This document shows positions 35,398 through 43,198 of a stretch of DNA of 64,000 bases, piece after piece (the stretch's first letter is position 1; the number at the start of each line of letters is the position of its first letter). The notes beneath the pieces were generated by a model. It was not told the origin of the DNA. It saw only the letters and a program-made list of their open reading frames with translations, and made no database searches. This DNA comes from G965276765 sp965276825. GTDB lineage: Bacteria > Actinomycetota > Acidimicrobiia > Acidimicrobiales > Palsa-688. Where the stretch lies: contig OZ255630.1 in assembly GCA_965276825.1 (NCBI GenBank), positions 3,906,001 to 3,970,000 of the forward strand. The letters run 5' to 3'. The position numbers and the translations under genes are program-made.

Positions 35398-36783
35398 TCA
35401 TCCCGCGCCGAGCCGCCGGGAGGGCTCCTGGCCGAGGAGGAGGGCGTCGACGGCGTCGTGGAGGGTGGCGCAGCGCAGCGCGGGCAGCGGGAGATCGTCG
35501 GGCGCGGTGGCCGGGACCACGGCCCTGGCGAAGCCCAGCCTGGCCGCCTCGGCCAGCCGCCGCGGCGTCTGCGCGACCTGCCGGAGCTCGCCGCCGAGGC
35601 CGACCTCGCCGACCACGACCACGTCGGGGGGCAGGGGCAGGCCGAGGACGGCGGACGCGATGGCCAGGCACACGGCCAGGTCCGCGCCCGGCTCGGAGAC
35701 CCGGACCCCACCGACGGCGGACACGTAGACCTCGCTCGCCGTGGTGACCAGGCCGGCCCTGCGGTCGAGCACGGCCAGGAGCAGCCCGAGGCGCCCCTGG
35801 TCGAGACCCGATGCGGAGCGGCGCGGCGCCGGGGCCCGTGAGTCGACCACCAGGGCCTGCAACTCGACCAGGAGCGGTCGGAACCCCTCGACGGCGGGAA
35901 AGACCACCGAGCCGGGGGTGCCGCTGCGCCGGTCGCCGAGGAACACGCCGCTGGCGTCGGGGAGGTCCCGGAGCCCGGCGTCGCCCATCTCGAACAGGCC
36001 GAGCTCACCGGTCGGCCCGAAGCGGTGCTTGACCGACCGCAGGAGCCGGAGGGCGTGGTGGCGGTCGCCGTCGAAGGTGAGGACGGTGTCGACCAGGTGC
36101 TCCAGGACCCGGGGTCCCGCCAGGGCGCCGTCCTTGGTCACGTGCCCGACCAGGACCACCGCCACCGAGCCGGCCCTGGCCATGCCCGCCAGCTGGTGGG
36201 CGCAGCCGCGCACCTGGGCGACCGATCCCGGCCCCGAGTCGAGATCGGGGTCCCAGACCGTCTGGATCGAGTCGACCACCACCACGTCGGGCTCGACCGA
36301 CGCGATCGCGGATCTGATGCCGTCGAGGGCCGTCTCGGCGACCAGCCACACGCCGGGGCGCACCGCGTCGAGGCGCTCGGCCCGGCGGCGGACCTGGGGA
36401 CCCGACTCCTCGGCGGAGACCAGCAGGGCGGTGGCCCCCCGTGACGCCAGGGACCCGAGGGCCTGGAGCAGCAGGGTCGACTTGCCCACGCCGGGCTCGC
36501 CGCCGAGGAGGGTGACCGACCCGGGCACAAGGCCGCCTCCGAGCACCCGGTCGAGCTCGCCGATGCCGGTCGGCACCGGCGCGGCGCCGATCGAGGTCAC
36601 GTCCTCGAGGAGCACGGGGGCCACGGGCGTGTCGACCCGGACGGGGTCCCGGCCCCGCCCGGAGGCGGCCACGACCTCCTCCACCAGGCTGCCCCACTCG
36701 CCGCAGGCGCTGCAGCGCCCGGTCCAGCGCGGGGTGGTGGCCCCGCAGGACTGGCAGCGGTGGAGGGTCCTCGCTCGGGCCAT
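35398..36783 (-). CDS. radA: DNA repair protein RadA/Sms
   Basis: A 461-residue RadA, a RecA-related branch-migration helicase. It has an N-terminal four-Cys zinc finger (CQSCGATTPRWTGRCSACG), Walker A GGEPGVGKS near residue 94, Walker B region DVVVVDSIQTVW, and a C-terminal Lon-protease-like domain. The RadA-specific K-N-R-F-G motif reads K252-H-R-F-G here, an Asn-to-His change at a position usually invariant. Start ATG 36783 has a leaderless -10 box. Neighbours disA, clpC and carD repeat the usual actinobacterial/Firmicute linkage. Confidence 0.95.
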   Translation of the reverse strand: MARARTLHRCQSCGATTPRWTGRCSACGEWGSLVEEVVAASGRGRDPVRVDTPVAPVLLEDVTSIGAAPVPTGIGELDRVLGGGLVPGSVTLLGGEPGVGKSTLLLQALGSLASRGATALLVSAEESGPQVRRRAERLDAVRPGVWLVAETALDGIRSAIASVEPDVVVVDSIQTVWDPDLDSGPGSVAQVRGCAHQLAGMARAGSVAVVLVGHVTKDGALAGPRVLEHLVDTVLTFDGDRHHALRLLRSVKHRFGPTGELGLFEMGDAGLRDLPDASGVFLGDRRSGTPGSVVFPAVEGFRPLLVELQALVVDSRAPAPRRSASGLDQGRLGLLLAVLDRRAGLVTTASEVYVSAVGGVRVSEPGADLAVCLAIASAVLGLPLPPDVVVVGEVGLGGELRQVAQTPRRLAEAARLGFARAVVPATAPDDLPLPALRCATLHDAVDALLLGQEPSRRLGAG

Positions 36784-36789
36784 GCCGTG

Positions 36790-36795
36790 ACCGTA
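36790..36795 (-). promoter_or_regulatory. -10 box TACGGT, leaderless start of radA
   Basis: Minus-strand TACGGT ends 6 nt before the radA ATG at 36783; no ribosome site between. Confidence 0.55.
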
Positions 36796-36834
36796 CCGGG
36801 GGGTGGTGACGGTCCAGGTGCCGGCGGAGGCCGC

Positions 36835-37650
36835 TCAGGCCAGGCGCGACCTCCGGCGCCGGCGGACCAGGAGACCCACGAGCAGCCCGACGGCCACCGC
36901 CACGACGACGGCGGCGGCGACGGCGGCGACCACCACGTCGGTCAGGTGGGCGTGGTCGGAGCTCGACGTGGTCGCCGCCAGGGGGATCACGGCGCCGAGG
37001 GGCGTGGTCCACGTCAGGTGGCTCGTGCCCCGGGCGCTGACCCGCGTGGTGGCGTCGGACGAGCGCAGCGAGCCGGGCAGGGTGAGCGACAGCGAGAAGC
37101 GCAGGTCGCGCGTCGCGGCCACGCTTCCCCGCCGCCCGGTGAGGGGACCGGCTTCGACGCCCACCCGCGACCCGAAGTGGCGACTCAGGCCGGCGTCGCC
37201 GAAGCACCCGATGCCGCACGCCAGGTCGACGTGGCCGGACACCGCCGTGGTGGTGGCGAAGAAGCTCCGGTGGTGCTCCAGGTGGACCTCGACGGGGACG
37301 ATCCGGCGGCCGCCGACCGTCGTCGGGGCGACGACCGACCGGAGGAGCGCGTCGAGCTGCGCCTGGTCGTCGAACGCGTGGGCTGCGGTGACGGTGGCCG
37401 TGGCGCCGGTCGCCACCCCCGGTTTCGAGACCTGCCACCCGGCTGCGGTCAGGTCGGACGTGCGCAGCTGGCCGAGGCCGCCGACCTCGGCCAGGGCCTG
37501 GCGGTCGAGGGTGACGGTGACGCTCACCCGCCCCGCGCCCGACGGCGCCACCTCCACCGAGACGGTCGTCACCACCGAGCATCCCGCGCCGGCGACGAGG
37601 AGCAGGGCCACGAGGACGGCCACGAGCGGGCCCGACCTCGGTGCGCACAT
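36835..37650 (-). CDS. LppM-like (DUF3153) lipoprotein with a C-terminal membrane helix
   Basis: A 271-residue exported protein. Residues 1-25 form a lipoprotein signal ending in LLVAGAGCS (lipobox, lipid on the Cys). The body is beta-rich with VTTVSVEVAPSGAGRVSVTVTL at the start, typical of LppM/DUF3153 proteins, and a single membrane helix (VVVAAVAAAVVVAVAVGLLVGLL) is followed by a run of Arg near the C-terminus. Function in the family is tied to the envelope but not settled. It diverges from disA with leaderless boxes for both genes in a 50-bp spacer. Confidence 0.68.
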   Translation of the reverse strand: MCAPRSGPLVAVLVALLLVAGAGCSVVTTVSVEVAPSGAGRVSVTVTLDRQALAEVGGLGQLRTSDLTAAGWQVSKPGVATGATATVTAAHAFDDQAQLDALLRSVVAPTTVGGRRIVPVEVHLEHHRSFFATTTAVSGHVDLACGIGCFGDAGLSRHFGSRVGVEAGPLTGRRGSVAATRDLRFSLSLTLPGSLRSSDATTRVSARGTSHLTWTTPLGAVIPLAATTSSSDHAHLTDVVVAAVAAAVVVAVAVGLLVGLLVRRRRRSRLA

Positions 37651-37658
37651 GGCGTTCG

Positions 37659-37664
37659 ACGCTA
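37659..37664 (-). promoter_or_regulatory. -10 box TAGCGT, leaderless start of the LppM-like gene
   Basis: Minus-strand TAGCGT ends 8 nt before the ATG at 37650. It lies 25 bp from the divergent disA box. Confidence 0.45.
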
Positions 37665-37688
37665 GCCCGGGGGTCGGGGGCGGTCGTC

Positions 37689-37694
37689 TACCAT
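37689..37694 (+). promoter_or_regulatory. -10 box TACCAT, leaderless start of disA
   Basis: TACCAT ends 6 nt before the disA GTG at 37701; no ribosome site. The ATG inside the box (37693) is out of frame. Confidence 0.55.
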
Positions 37695-37700
37695 GGCCAG

Positions 37701-38768
37701 GTGTCCGAGCGGCTCACCTCCGCGATGACCGGGACGCTGCGGGCCATCTCCCCGGGCCGTCCGCTGCGCGACGCGCTCGACCGGATCCTGCAGGCCAACA
37801 AGGGGGCGCTGGTCATCGTCGGCGACGGGCCCGAGGTGCTCGCCATCTGCTCCGGCGGCTTCCTCCTCGACAGCGAGTTCAGCCCCCAGCGCATGGCCGA
37901 GCTGGCCAAGATGGACGGCGCCATCATCCTCGCGGCCGACGCCAGCCGGATCGCCAGGGCCAACGTGCACCTCGTCCCCAACCCCAACGTGGCCACGTCC
38001 GAGACGGGGACCCGGCACCGCACCGCCGAGCGCGTCGCCCGCTCGATCGACGTGCCCGTCATCGCCGTGTCGGAGGACATGGCCGTCATCACGGCCTACC
38101 GCAACGACACCAAGCACCGCCTGGACACCATCGCCCGCATCCTCGTGCGGGGCAACCAGGCCCTCCAGACCCTGGAGCGCTACCGCACCCGTCTCGACGC
38201 CGTGACCAGCTCCCTGTCCGCCCTCGAGGTCGAGGACCTGGTCACGGTGCGCGACGTGCTGACCGTGCTCCAGCGGGCCGAGATGGTCCGGCGCATCGCC
38301 GACGAGGTCGACGGGTCGATCACCGAGCTCGGCGACGACGGTCGGCTGCTGCGGCTGCAGATGGAGGAGCTCATGGCCGGCGTCGACGACGACCGCCGGG
38401 CGCTGATCTCCGACTACCTGCCCGCCGACGACCCGGCGTGGGTCGACGACACCCTGGCCGAGCTGGCCGCGGTGGCCACCGAGCAGCTGGTCGATCTCAA
38501 GCTCGTCGCCGGGCTGCTCCAGGTGGCCGGCGATCCCGACCTCGACGCCAGTGCGGCGCCACGCGGGTACCGGCTGCTGTCGAGGATCCCCCGGCTCGGC
38601 ACCCCGGCCATCGTCGCCCTCGTCACCCACTTCGCCACGCTGCAGAAGCTGATGAGCGCCACCGGGGCGGACATCGAGGCCGCCGGGATCGAGGCGGCCA
38701 CCGCCAGGGTCGTCAAGGACGGCCTGTCCCGGCTGGCCGAGTCGAGCATCCTCGACCGCTTCGGCTGA
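37701..38768 (+). CDS. disA: DNA integrity scanning diadenylate cyclase
   Basis: A 355-residue DisA, which makes cyclic di-AMP and scans DNA for branched structures. The DAC domain has the D72-G-A and R105-H-R motifs (MDGAIILAADA; TGTRHRTAER) needed for catalysis; a helical linker follows (residues about 150-280) and the C-terminal helix-hairpin-helix DNA-binding domain contains RLGTPAIVALVTHFATLQKL. Full length. Adjacent to radA, whose product binds DisA in other bacteria. Confidence 0.95.
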   Translation: MSERLTSAMTGTLRAISPGRPLRDALDRILQANKGALVIVGDGPEVLAICSGGFLLDSEFSPQRMAELAKMDGAIILAADASRIARANVHLVPNPNVATSETGTRHRTAERVARSIDVPVIAVSEDMAVITAYRNDTKHRLDTIARILVRGNQALQTLERYRTRLDAVTSSLSALEVEDLVTVRDVLTVLQRAEMVRRIADEVDGSITELGDDGRLLRLQMEELMAGVDDDRRALISDYLPADDPAWVDDTLAELAAVATEQLVDLKLVAGLLQVAGDPDLDASAAPRGYRLLSRIPRLGTPAIVALVTHFATLQKLMSATGADIEAAGIEAATARVVKDGLSRLAESSILDRFG

Positions 38769-38807
38769 ACGGCCCGATCGGTGGGCGGCCTGCGGGGTGG
38801 GGCTCGC

Positions 38808-39467
38808 TCAGCGGGCGCGCTGGGCGAGGCGGTCGCGCTGCACGATCCGGTAGCGCCGGTCGTACTGCTCGATCCAGCCGAGGCGCACGAACGCGGCGAT
38901 GGCCTTGTTGACCCGCTCGCGTGACGCGCCCACCAGGCCGGCGAGCTCCTCCTGGGTGATCGGCAACTGGAACTCCTCGGCCTCGCCCGCCAGCTCGAGG
39001 AGGCGCTTGGCCGTGCGCCCGGTCACGTCGAGGAAGACGGCGTCGGCCAGCGCCGAGTCGGTGGTGCGCAGCCGACCGGCGAGGAGGCCGACCACGTCCC
39101 AGAGCAGCTGGGGCCGGGCGTCGATGGCTCCCTTGACCGGCTCGTAGGGGATCCGGAGGAGCTCGGACGGCTCGAGGGTGCGAGCCGACGCCGAGCGGGG
39201 GCCCTTGTCGAACAGCGCCATCTCCCCGAACAGGTCGCCCTCCTCCATGAGCGCGACGAGCGACTCCCGGCCGTCGGGGGAGCGGCGCCCGATGGCGATG
39301 CGGCCCGAGCGGACCACGAACAGCTCGGTCGCATCGTCGCCCTCGTTGAAGATCACGTCGCCGCGCTCGGTGCGCCTGACCGCCGCGCTGGCGGTCAGCG
39401 CCACCAGCGCGTCCTGGTCGAAGGCGGAGAACAGCTCCGAGCGCGCGAGCAGTCCGAGATCGTCCAT
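38808..39467 (-). CDS. Crp/Fnr-family transcriptional regulator
   Basis: A 219-residue regulator with an N-terminal cyclic-nucleotide-binding barrel (GDVIFNEGDDATELFVVRSGRI; GDLFGEMALFDKGPRSASA, with the phosphate-binding Gly-Glu-x-Ala-Leu and the following Arg-Ser-Ala cap) and a C-terminal winged helix (ITQEELAGLVGASRERVNKAIAA). The barrel motif is well kept, so cAMP binding is likely. No Fnr-type cysteines. A TAACGT -10 box sits 10 nt before the start, less well placed than at the other leaderless genes. Confidence 0.88.
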   Translation of the reverse strand: MDDLGLLARSELFSAFDQDALVALTASAAVRRTERGDVIFNEGDDATELFVVRSGRIAIGRRSPDGRESLVALMEEGDLFGEMALFDKGPRSASARTLEPSELLRIPYEPVKGAIDARPQLLWDVVGLLAGRLRTTDSALADAVFLDVTGRTAKRLLELAGEAEEFQLPITQEELAGLVGASRERVNKAIAAFVRLGWIEQYDRRYRIVQRDRLAQRAR

Positions 39468-39595
39468 GCGAGGGGCAACGTTAGCCCTCGGGGCGACGAC
39501 CGGGACCCGGGACCCGTCGCCGGCGGACTGGCCGGACGGTCCGGCTACCCCGTACCCTGAACGTGCTCGTCTCGTTGGCCCTGGTCTGGAGCAGT

Positions 39596-40075
39596 ATGTC
39601 GTTCGACGTCGGTGACAAGGTTGTCTACCCGCATCATGGCGCAGCCGTGGTGGAACGTCGAGAGGTGATCGAGGCCTTCGGTGAGAGCAAGGAGTACCTC
39701 GTGCTCCGGCTGGCCTACGGCGACCTGATCCTCCGGGTGCCGACCGACAACACCGAGGAAGTCGGGCTGCGGGAGGTCATCAACGACGAGGAGGTCGAAG
39801 AGGTCTTCGCCGTCCTGCGCAAGAAGGACGTGCGCATGCCGACCAACTGGTCCCGCCGCTACAAGAACCACGTCGAGAAGCTCAAGTCCGGTGACATCTA
39901 CCAGGTCGCCGAGGTGGTCAGGAACCTGTCCAACCGTGATAAGGACAAGGGGCTGTCGGCGGGGGAGAAGCGGATGCTCAACCGGGCCAGGCAGATCCTC
40001 GTCTCCGAGCTCACCTTCGCGCTCAACGTGGACGAGGCCGCGGCGGAGAAGAAGCTCGACGACGAGCTGCCCTGA
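39596..40075 (+). CDS. carD: CarD-family RNA polymerase-binding regulator
   Basis: A 159-residue CarD. The N-terminal RNAP-interaction domain begins FDVGDKVVYPHHGAAVVERRE; the C-terminal helical domain contains PTNWSRRYKNHVEKLKSGDIYQVAEVVRNL, with the conserved Trp that contacts promoter DNA, and RMLNRARQILVSEL. It stabilises RNA polymerase open complexes. ATG 39596 has a GGAG site; a TACCCT box at 39553-39558 could be its -10 element, giving a leader of about 30 nt. Upstream of ispD as usual. Confidence 0.93.
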   Translation: MSFDVGDKVVYPHHGAAVVERREVIEAFGESKEYLVLRLAYGDLILRVPTDNTEEVGLREVINDEEVEEVFAVLRKKDVRMPTNWSRRYKNHVEKLKSGDIYQVAEVVRNLSNRDKDKGLSAGEKRMLNRARQILVSELTFALNVDEAAAEKKLDDELP

Positions 40076-40091
40076 CCGGGCGGCGGACAGC

Positions 40092-40760
40092 ATGCACCCC
40101 GCCGCAGGCGGCGCATGGGCGGTCGTCGTCGCCGGCGGCCGCGGGTTGCGGTTCGGGGCGAGGAAGCAGTTCGAGCTGCTCGGCGGCCGGCCGGTGACGG
40201 CCTGGTCCATCGACGCGGCCGCCGCGGCGTGTGACGGGGTGGTGCTGGTGGTGCCCGAGGGCAGCCACGACGAGGAGGTCTGCCGCCACCCGCAGGTCGA
40301 CGCCGTGGTGGTCGGCGGCCCGACCAGGTCGGCGTCGGTGCGCGCCGGTCTCGCCGCGGTGCCTCTCGGCGTGGCGGTGATCGCCGTGCACGACGCGGCC
40401 CGTCCTCTGAGCCTCCCCGAGGTGTGGTCCCGCGTGCTCGACGCGGTGCGCGACGGCGCCGACGGTGCCATCCCGGTCGTGGCGGTCACCGACACCGTCG
40501 TCCGGGCCACCTCCGACGGTCGCCTCCAACCTGTCGACCGGATGGCGCTGCGCTCGGTCCAGACCCCGCAGGCGTTCCGGGCGGACCTGCTCAGGTCCGC
40601 GCACGAGGACGGCACCGACGCCACCGATGACGCCAGCCTGGTCGCCAGGCTCGGGGGCAGGATCGTCGGGGTCGCCGGCCATCCCGCCAACCTCAAGGTG
40701 ACCGGTCCCGGTGATCTGATCGTCGCCGAGGCCCTGCTCGCCGGCTCGGGCGCGCCGTGA
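40092..40760 (+). CDS. ispD: 2-C-methyl-D-erythritol 4-phosphate cytidylyltransferase
   Basis: A 222-residue IspD of the MEP isoprenoid pathway (CTP + methylerythritol phosphate to CDP-ME). The nucleotide loop VVVAGGRGLRFGARKQFELLGGRPV is typical, though AAGxGxR is usually AAG and here reads VAG; VHDAARPLSLPEVW and DTVVRATSDGRL follow; TDDASLVARLG carries the substrate Asp. Its stop overlaps ispF by 4 bp (GTGA). Confidence 0.92.
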   Translation: MHPAAGGAWAVVVAGGRGLRFGARKQFELLGGRPVTAWSIDAAAAACDGVVLVVPEGSHDEEVCRHPQVDAVVVGGPTRSASVRAGLAAVPLGVAVIAVHDAARPLSLPEVWSRVLDAVRDGADGAIPVVAVTDTVVRATSDGRLQPVDRMALRSVQTPQAFRADLLRSAHEDGTDATDDASLVARLGGRIVGVAGHPANLKVTGPGDLIVAEALLAGSGAP

Positions 40761-41230
40761 TCCCCCGGGTCGGTCTGGGCTTCGACGTGCATCCCTTCGG
40801 GGACGACGACGGGCGGCCGTTGGTGCTCGGCGGGGTACCCGTCCCCGGTCGTGGTCTGGCCGGCCACAGCGACGCCGACGTCGTGGCCCACGCCGTCGCC
40901 GACGCGCTGCTCGGGGCGTGCGGCCTCGACGACCTGGGCACCAGGTTCCCGGCCAGCGACCCCTCGCTCGCCGGCGCCGACAGCATGGGCCTCCTGGCCC
41001 GGGTCGTCCAGACGGTGGGCGAGGAGTGGGAGGTCGGCAACGTGGACGTGACCGTGGTGGCCGAGGTGCCCCGCCTCGGTCCTCACATGGCGGGCATGAC
41101 CGCCGGCCTCACCGCGGTCGTCGGGGCGCCCGTGTCCGTCAAGGCCAAGCGAGCCGAGGGCCTCGGCGCCCTCGGACGGTGCGAGGGGGTGGCCGCGTAC
41201 GCGGTGGCCATCGTGGCGGCCAGGCCGTGA
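40757..41230 (+). CDS. ispF: 2-C-methyl-D-erythritol 2,4-cyclodiphosphate synthase
   Basis: A 157-residue IspF, fifth step of the MEP pathway. GFDVHPF (metal-binding Asp-x-His), LAGHSDADVVAHAVADALLGA (second His), and the C-terminal VKAKRAEGLGALGRCEGVAA with the catalytic Lys/Glu are intact. Coupled to ispD. Downstream cysS, which commonly lies between ispF and rlmB in actinobacteria, is absent here. Confidence 0.95.
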   Translation: MIPRVGLGFDVHPFGDDDGRPLVLGGVPVPGRGLAGHSDADVVAHAVADALLGACGLDDLGTRFPASDPSLAGADSMGLLARVVQTVGEEWEVGNVDVTVVAEVPRLGPHMAGMTAGLTAVVGAPVSVKAKRAEGLGALGRCEGVAAYAVAIVAARP

Positions 41231-41296
41231 GCACGAGCTGCGAAGCGACCAGCCGGGCCGCCCGCTCGTGGTCCACCGCCCGGTGATGGTGGAGCG

Positions 41297-42331
41297 ATGA
41301 GCCCCCAGGAGCGCCGTCGTGGTCCGGCGGGCGACGGTCGGGCCGGGACCGGCGGACGTCAACCGGGAGGCCCGAGGAAGTCCGGCAGCGCGTCGAAGGG
41401 CGGCAGCGCGTCGAAGGACGGCCGCGCCGGAGGATCATCCCGAGGGGCCTCGACCGGCCGCGGTGCGCAGGCCGGCCGGCCCCAGTCCGGCCGCGACGGT
41501 GCACCCGGGGCCGGGACAGGAGCGGGAGGCCGGCGCGGCAGCCGGGCGGCGGCAAGGGACGGGGCCGAGGGGGCGGCGGCGGGCGAGACCGTCGAGGGGC
41601 GGCAGGCCGTCGCCGAGCTGCTCAGGGCGCGCCGCCGTCACGTGCACCACGTGACCATCGCCGACAGCACGGAGCGCAGCGGCCTGCTCGACGAGATCCT
41701 TCGCCTGGCCGATGAGGCCGGCGTCCCGGTCCGGCGTGTCGGCCGCGAGCGGCTGGCCGGGCTGGCCGGGACCGAGGTGCCCCAGGGGGTGGTGGCCACC
41801 GCCGAGCCCCTCCCCGACGTGAGCCTCGACGGGCTGCTCGCGACGAGGGGACCGGCCGACCCCTTTCTCGTGGTGCTCGACGGGGTCACCGACCCCCACA
41901 ACGTCGGGGCCGTCATGCGCAGCGCGCTGAGCGCAGGGGCGACCGGCATGGTGATGGCCCGTCACCGGTCCGCCCACCTCGGCCCGGCGGCGGTCAAGGC
42001 GGCGGCGGGGGCGGTGGAGTGGTTGCCGGTGGCGGTCGTGCCGGGTGTCGGTGCGGCCCTCGCCGAGCTGCGCAGAGCGGGGGTGTGGACCATCGGCCTC
42101 GACGCCGACGGCGACACCGAGGTGTGGGACCTCCAGGTGGCCACCGAGCCCGTGGCCCTCGTGCTCGGATCCGAGGGTCGCGGCCTGTCCGCCCTCGGCC
42201 GCCAGCGGTGCGACGTGGTGGCATCGGTCCCGATGCTCGGACCGCTCGCCTCGCTCAACGTCTCTGCGGCGGCCGCGCTGGCCTGCTTCGAGGTCGCCCG
42301 GCGCCGCCGGGCCGCCGCCCGGCCCGCCTGA
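41297..42331 (+). CDS. rlmB: 23S rRNA (guanosine-2'-O-) methyltransferase, RlmB-like
   Basis: A 344-residue SPOUT methyltransferase of the TrmH/RlmB family, acting with SAM on 23S rRNA G2251 in the model. Motifs: VLDGVTDPHNVGAVMRSA (motif 1), VLGSEGRGLS (motif 2) and LASLNVSAAAALACFEVAR (motif 3), all in the C-terminal 160 residues. The first 95 residues are a Gly/Arg/Ser-rich tail with short internal repeats (KSGSASKGGSASKDG), longer than in the Escherichia coli protein and common in actinobacteria. The ribosome site is GGTGGAG upstream of ATG 41297. Confidence 0.9.
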   Translation: MSPQERRRGPAGDGRAGTGGRQPGGPRKSGSASKGGSASKDGRAGGSSRGASTGRGAQAGRPQSGRDGAPGAGTGAGGRRGSRAAARDGAEGAAAGETVEGRQAVAELLRARRRHVHHVTIADSTERSGLLDEILRLADEAGVPVRRVGRERLAGLAGTEVPQGVVATAEPLPDVSLDGLLATRGPADPFLVVLDGVTDPHNVGAVMRSALSAGATGMVMARHRSAHLGPAAVKAAAGAVEWLPVAVVPGVGAALAELRRAGVWTIGLDADGDTEVWDLQVATEPVALVLGSEGRGLSALGRQRCDVVASVPMLGPLASLNVSAAAALACFEVARRRRAAARPA

Positions 42332-42400
42332 CGATCCCCGGCCTGGCCACCGATCGCCGGGTTCGTCCGGAATCTCCAGGTTACCGGTGAAGCAATGGTC

Positions 42401-42471
42401 AGAAATAACTAGTTCTTGGGCCCGAGCGCGTTGACATCTCCCCTCACGGGTAGGTAGAACTAACTAGTCCT
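42401..42471 (+). promoter_or_regulatory. TTGACA promoter flanked by a 16-bp direct repeat, upstream of the sigma factor gene
   Basis: A TTGACA -35 at 42431-42436 is followed by an 18-nt spacer and TAGAAC at 42455-42460 as a -10. A 16-bp direct repeat, AGAANTAACTAGTNCT, occurs at 42401-42416 and 42456-42471 (14 of 16 bases identical), spaced by 55 bp; each holds the ACTAGT palindrome. The first copy lies upstream of -35 and the second covers the -10 and start region. That arrangement fits looping or dual-site repression. The TATA-like A/T content is striking in this G+C-rich DNA. Confidence 0.6.
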
Positions 42472-42537
42472 CGCGATCCGGGGACGGCAGAGCCACCGCA
42501 CTCCCACACCGACACGCTCTCCCGGGGGACCACTCAG

Positions 42538-43188
42538 ATGGCCGTTCGTCTGCATCCGATGCCTGCGTGCCTGAGCGACGATGAGCTCGTCGCCCGGGCC
42601 CAACTCGACGACGGCGCCTCCCTCGACGTGCTCCTGCGCCGGTACCGGGGGTTCGCCCGGGCCAAGGCCAGGAGCTACTTCCTGGTCGGCGCCGACGCCG
42701 ACGACATCGAGCAGGAGGGTCTGATCGGCCTCTACAAGGCGGTGAGGGACTTCCGCGGCGACCGTGCGGCGTCGTTCCGCGCCTTCGCCGACCTGTGCAT
42801 CACCCGGCAGGTGATCAGCGCCATCAAAGCGGCCAACCGCAACAAGCACCGGGCCCTCAACCAGTACGTGTCGCTGTCGGGGACCCGGGCGGGTGGGGAC
42901 GAGGGGGCCGAGCAGTGCCTCGAGGATCTCCTCGTGGGGCACGGCCTCGATCCGGCCGACGAGGTGATCGGTCGACAGCAGGTGGCGGCCATCCACCGGA
43001 CCATGTCCGCCAGCCTCTCCCCGCTCGAGGCCGAGGTGCTCAGGCTCTACGTCGAGGGCCACTCCTACCAGGAGATCGGCGCGCGCCTCGGGCGTCACGC
43101 CAAGTCCGTCGACAACGCCATCCAGCGCATCAAGCGCAAGCTCGACGTGCACCTCCACGATCGCGACGAGGTGGCCCTGGTGGCGTAG
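42538..43188 (+). CDS. sigma-70-family factor, SigH(Spo0H)-like
   Basis: A 216-residue sigma factor. Region 2 is recognisable (DELVARAQLDDGASLDVLLRR; SYFLVGADADDIEQEGLIGL, YKAVRDFRGDRAASFRAFAD, LCITRQVISAIKAANRNKH) and region 4 includes LSPLEAEVLRLYVEGHSYQE and HAKSVDNAIQRIKRKLDVHL. The close resemblance of the D-I-E-Q-E-G-x-x-G-L-x-K-A-x-R-x-F pattern to Spo0H-type factors suggests an alternative stress or developmental role; many acidimicrobia carry such a gene beside rlmB. It is preceded by a strong promoter with direct-repeat operators. Confidence 0.85.
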   Translation: MAVRLHPMPACLSDDELVARAQLDDGASLDVLLRRYRGFARAKARSYFLVGADADDIEQEGLIGLYKAVRDFRGDRAASFRAFADLCITRQVISAIKAANRNKHRALNQYVSLSGTRAGGDEGAEQCLEDLLVGHGLDPADEVIGRQQVAAIHRTMSASLSPLEAEVLRLYVEGHSYQEIGARLGRHAKSVDNAIQRIKRKLDVHLHDRDEVALVA

Positions 43189-43191
43189 CCT
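43186..43191 (+). promoter_or_regulatory. -10 box TAGCCT, leaderless start of the phosphatase gene
   Basis: TAGCCT overlaps the sigma factor stop codon and ends 7 nt before the GTG at 43199; no ribosome site. Confidence 0.5.
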
Positions 43192-43198
43192 CCGCCCG

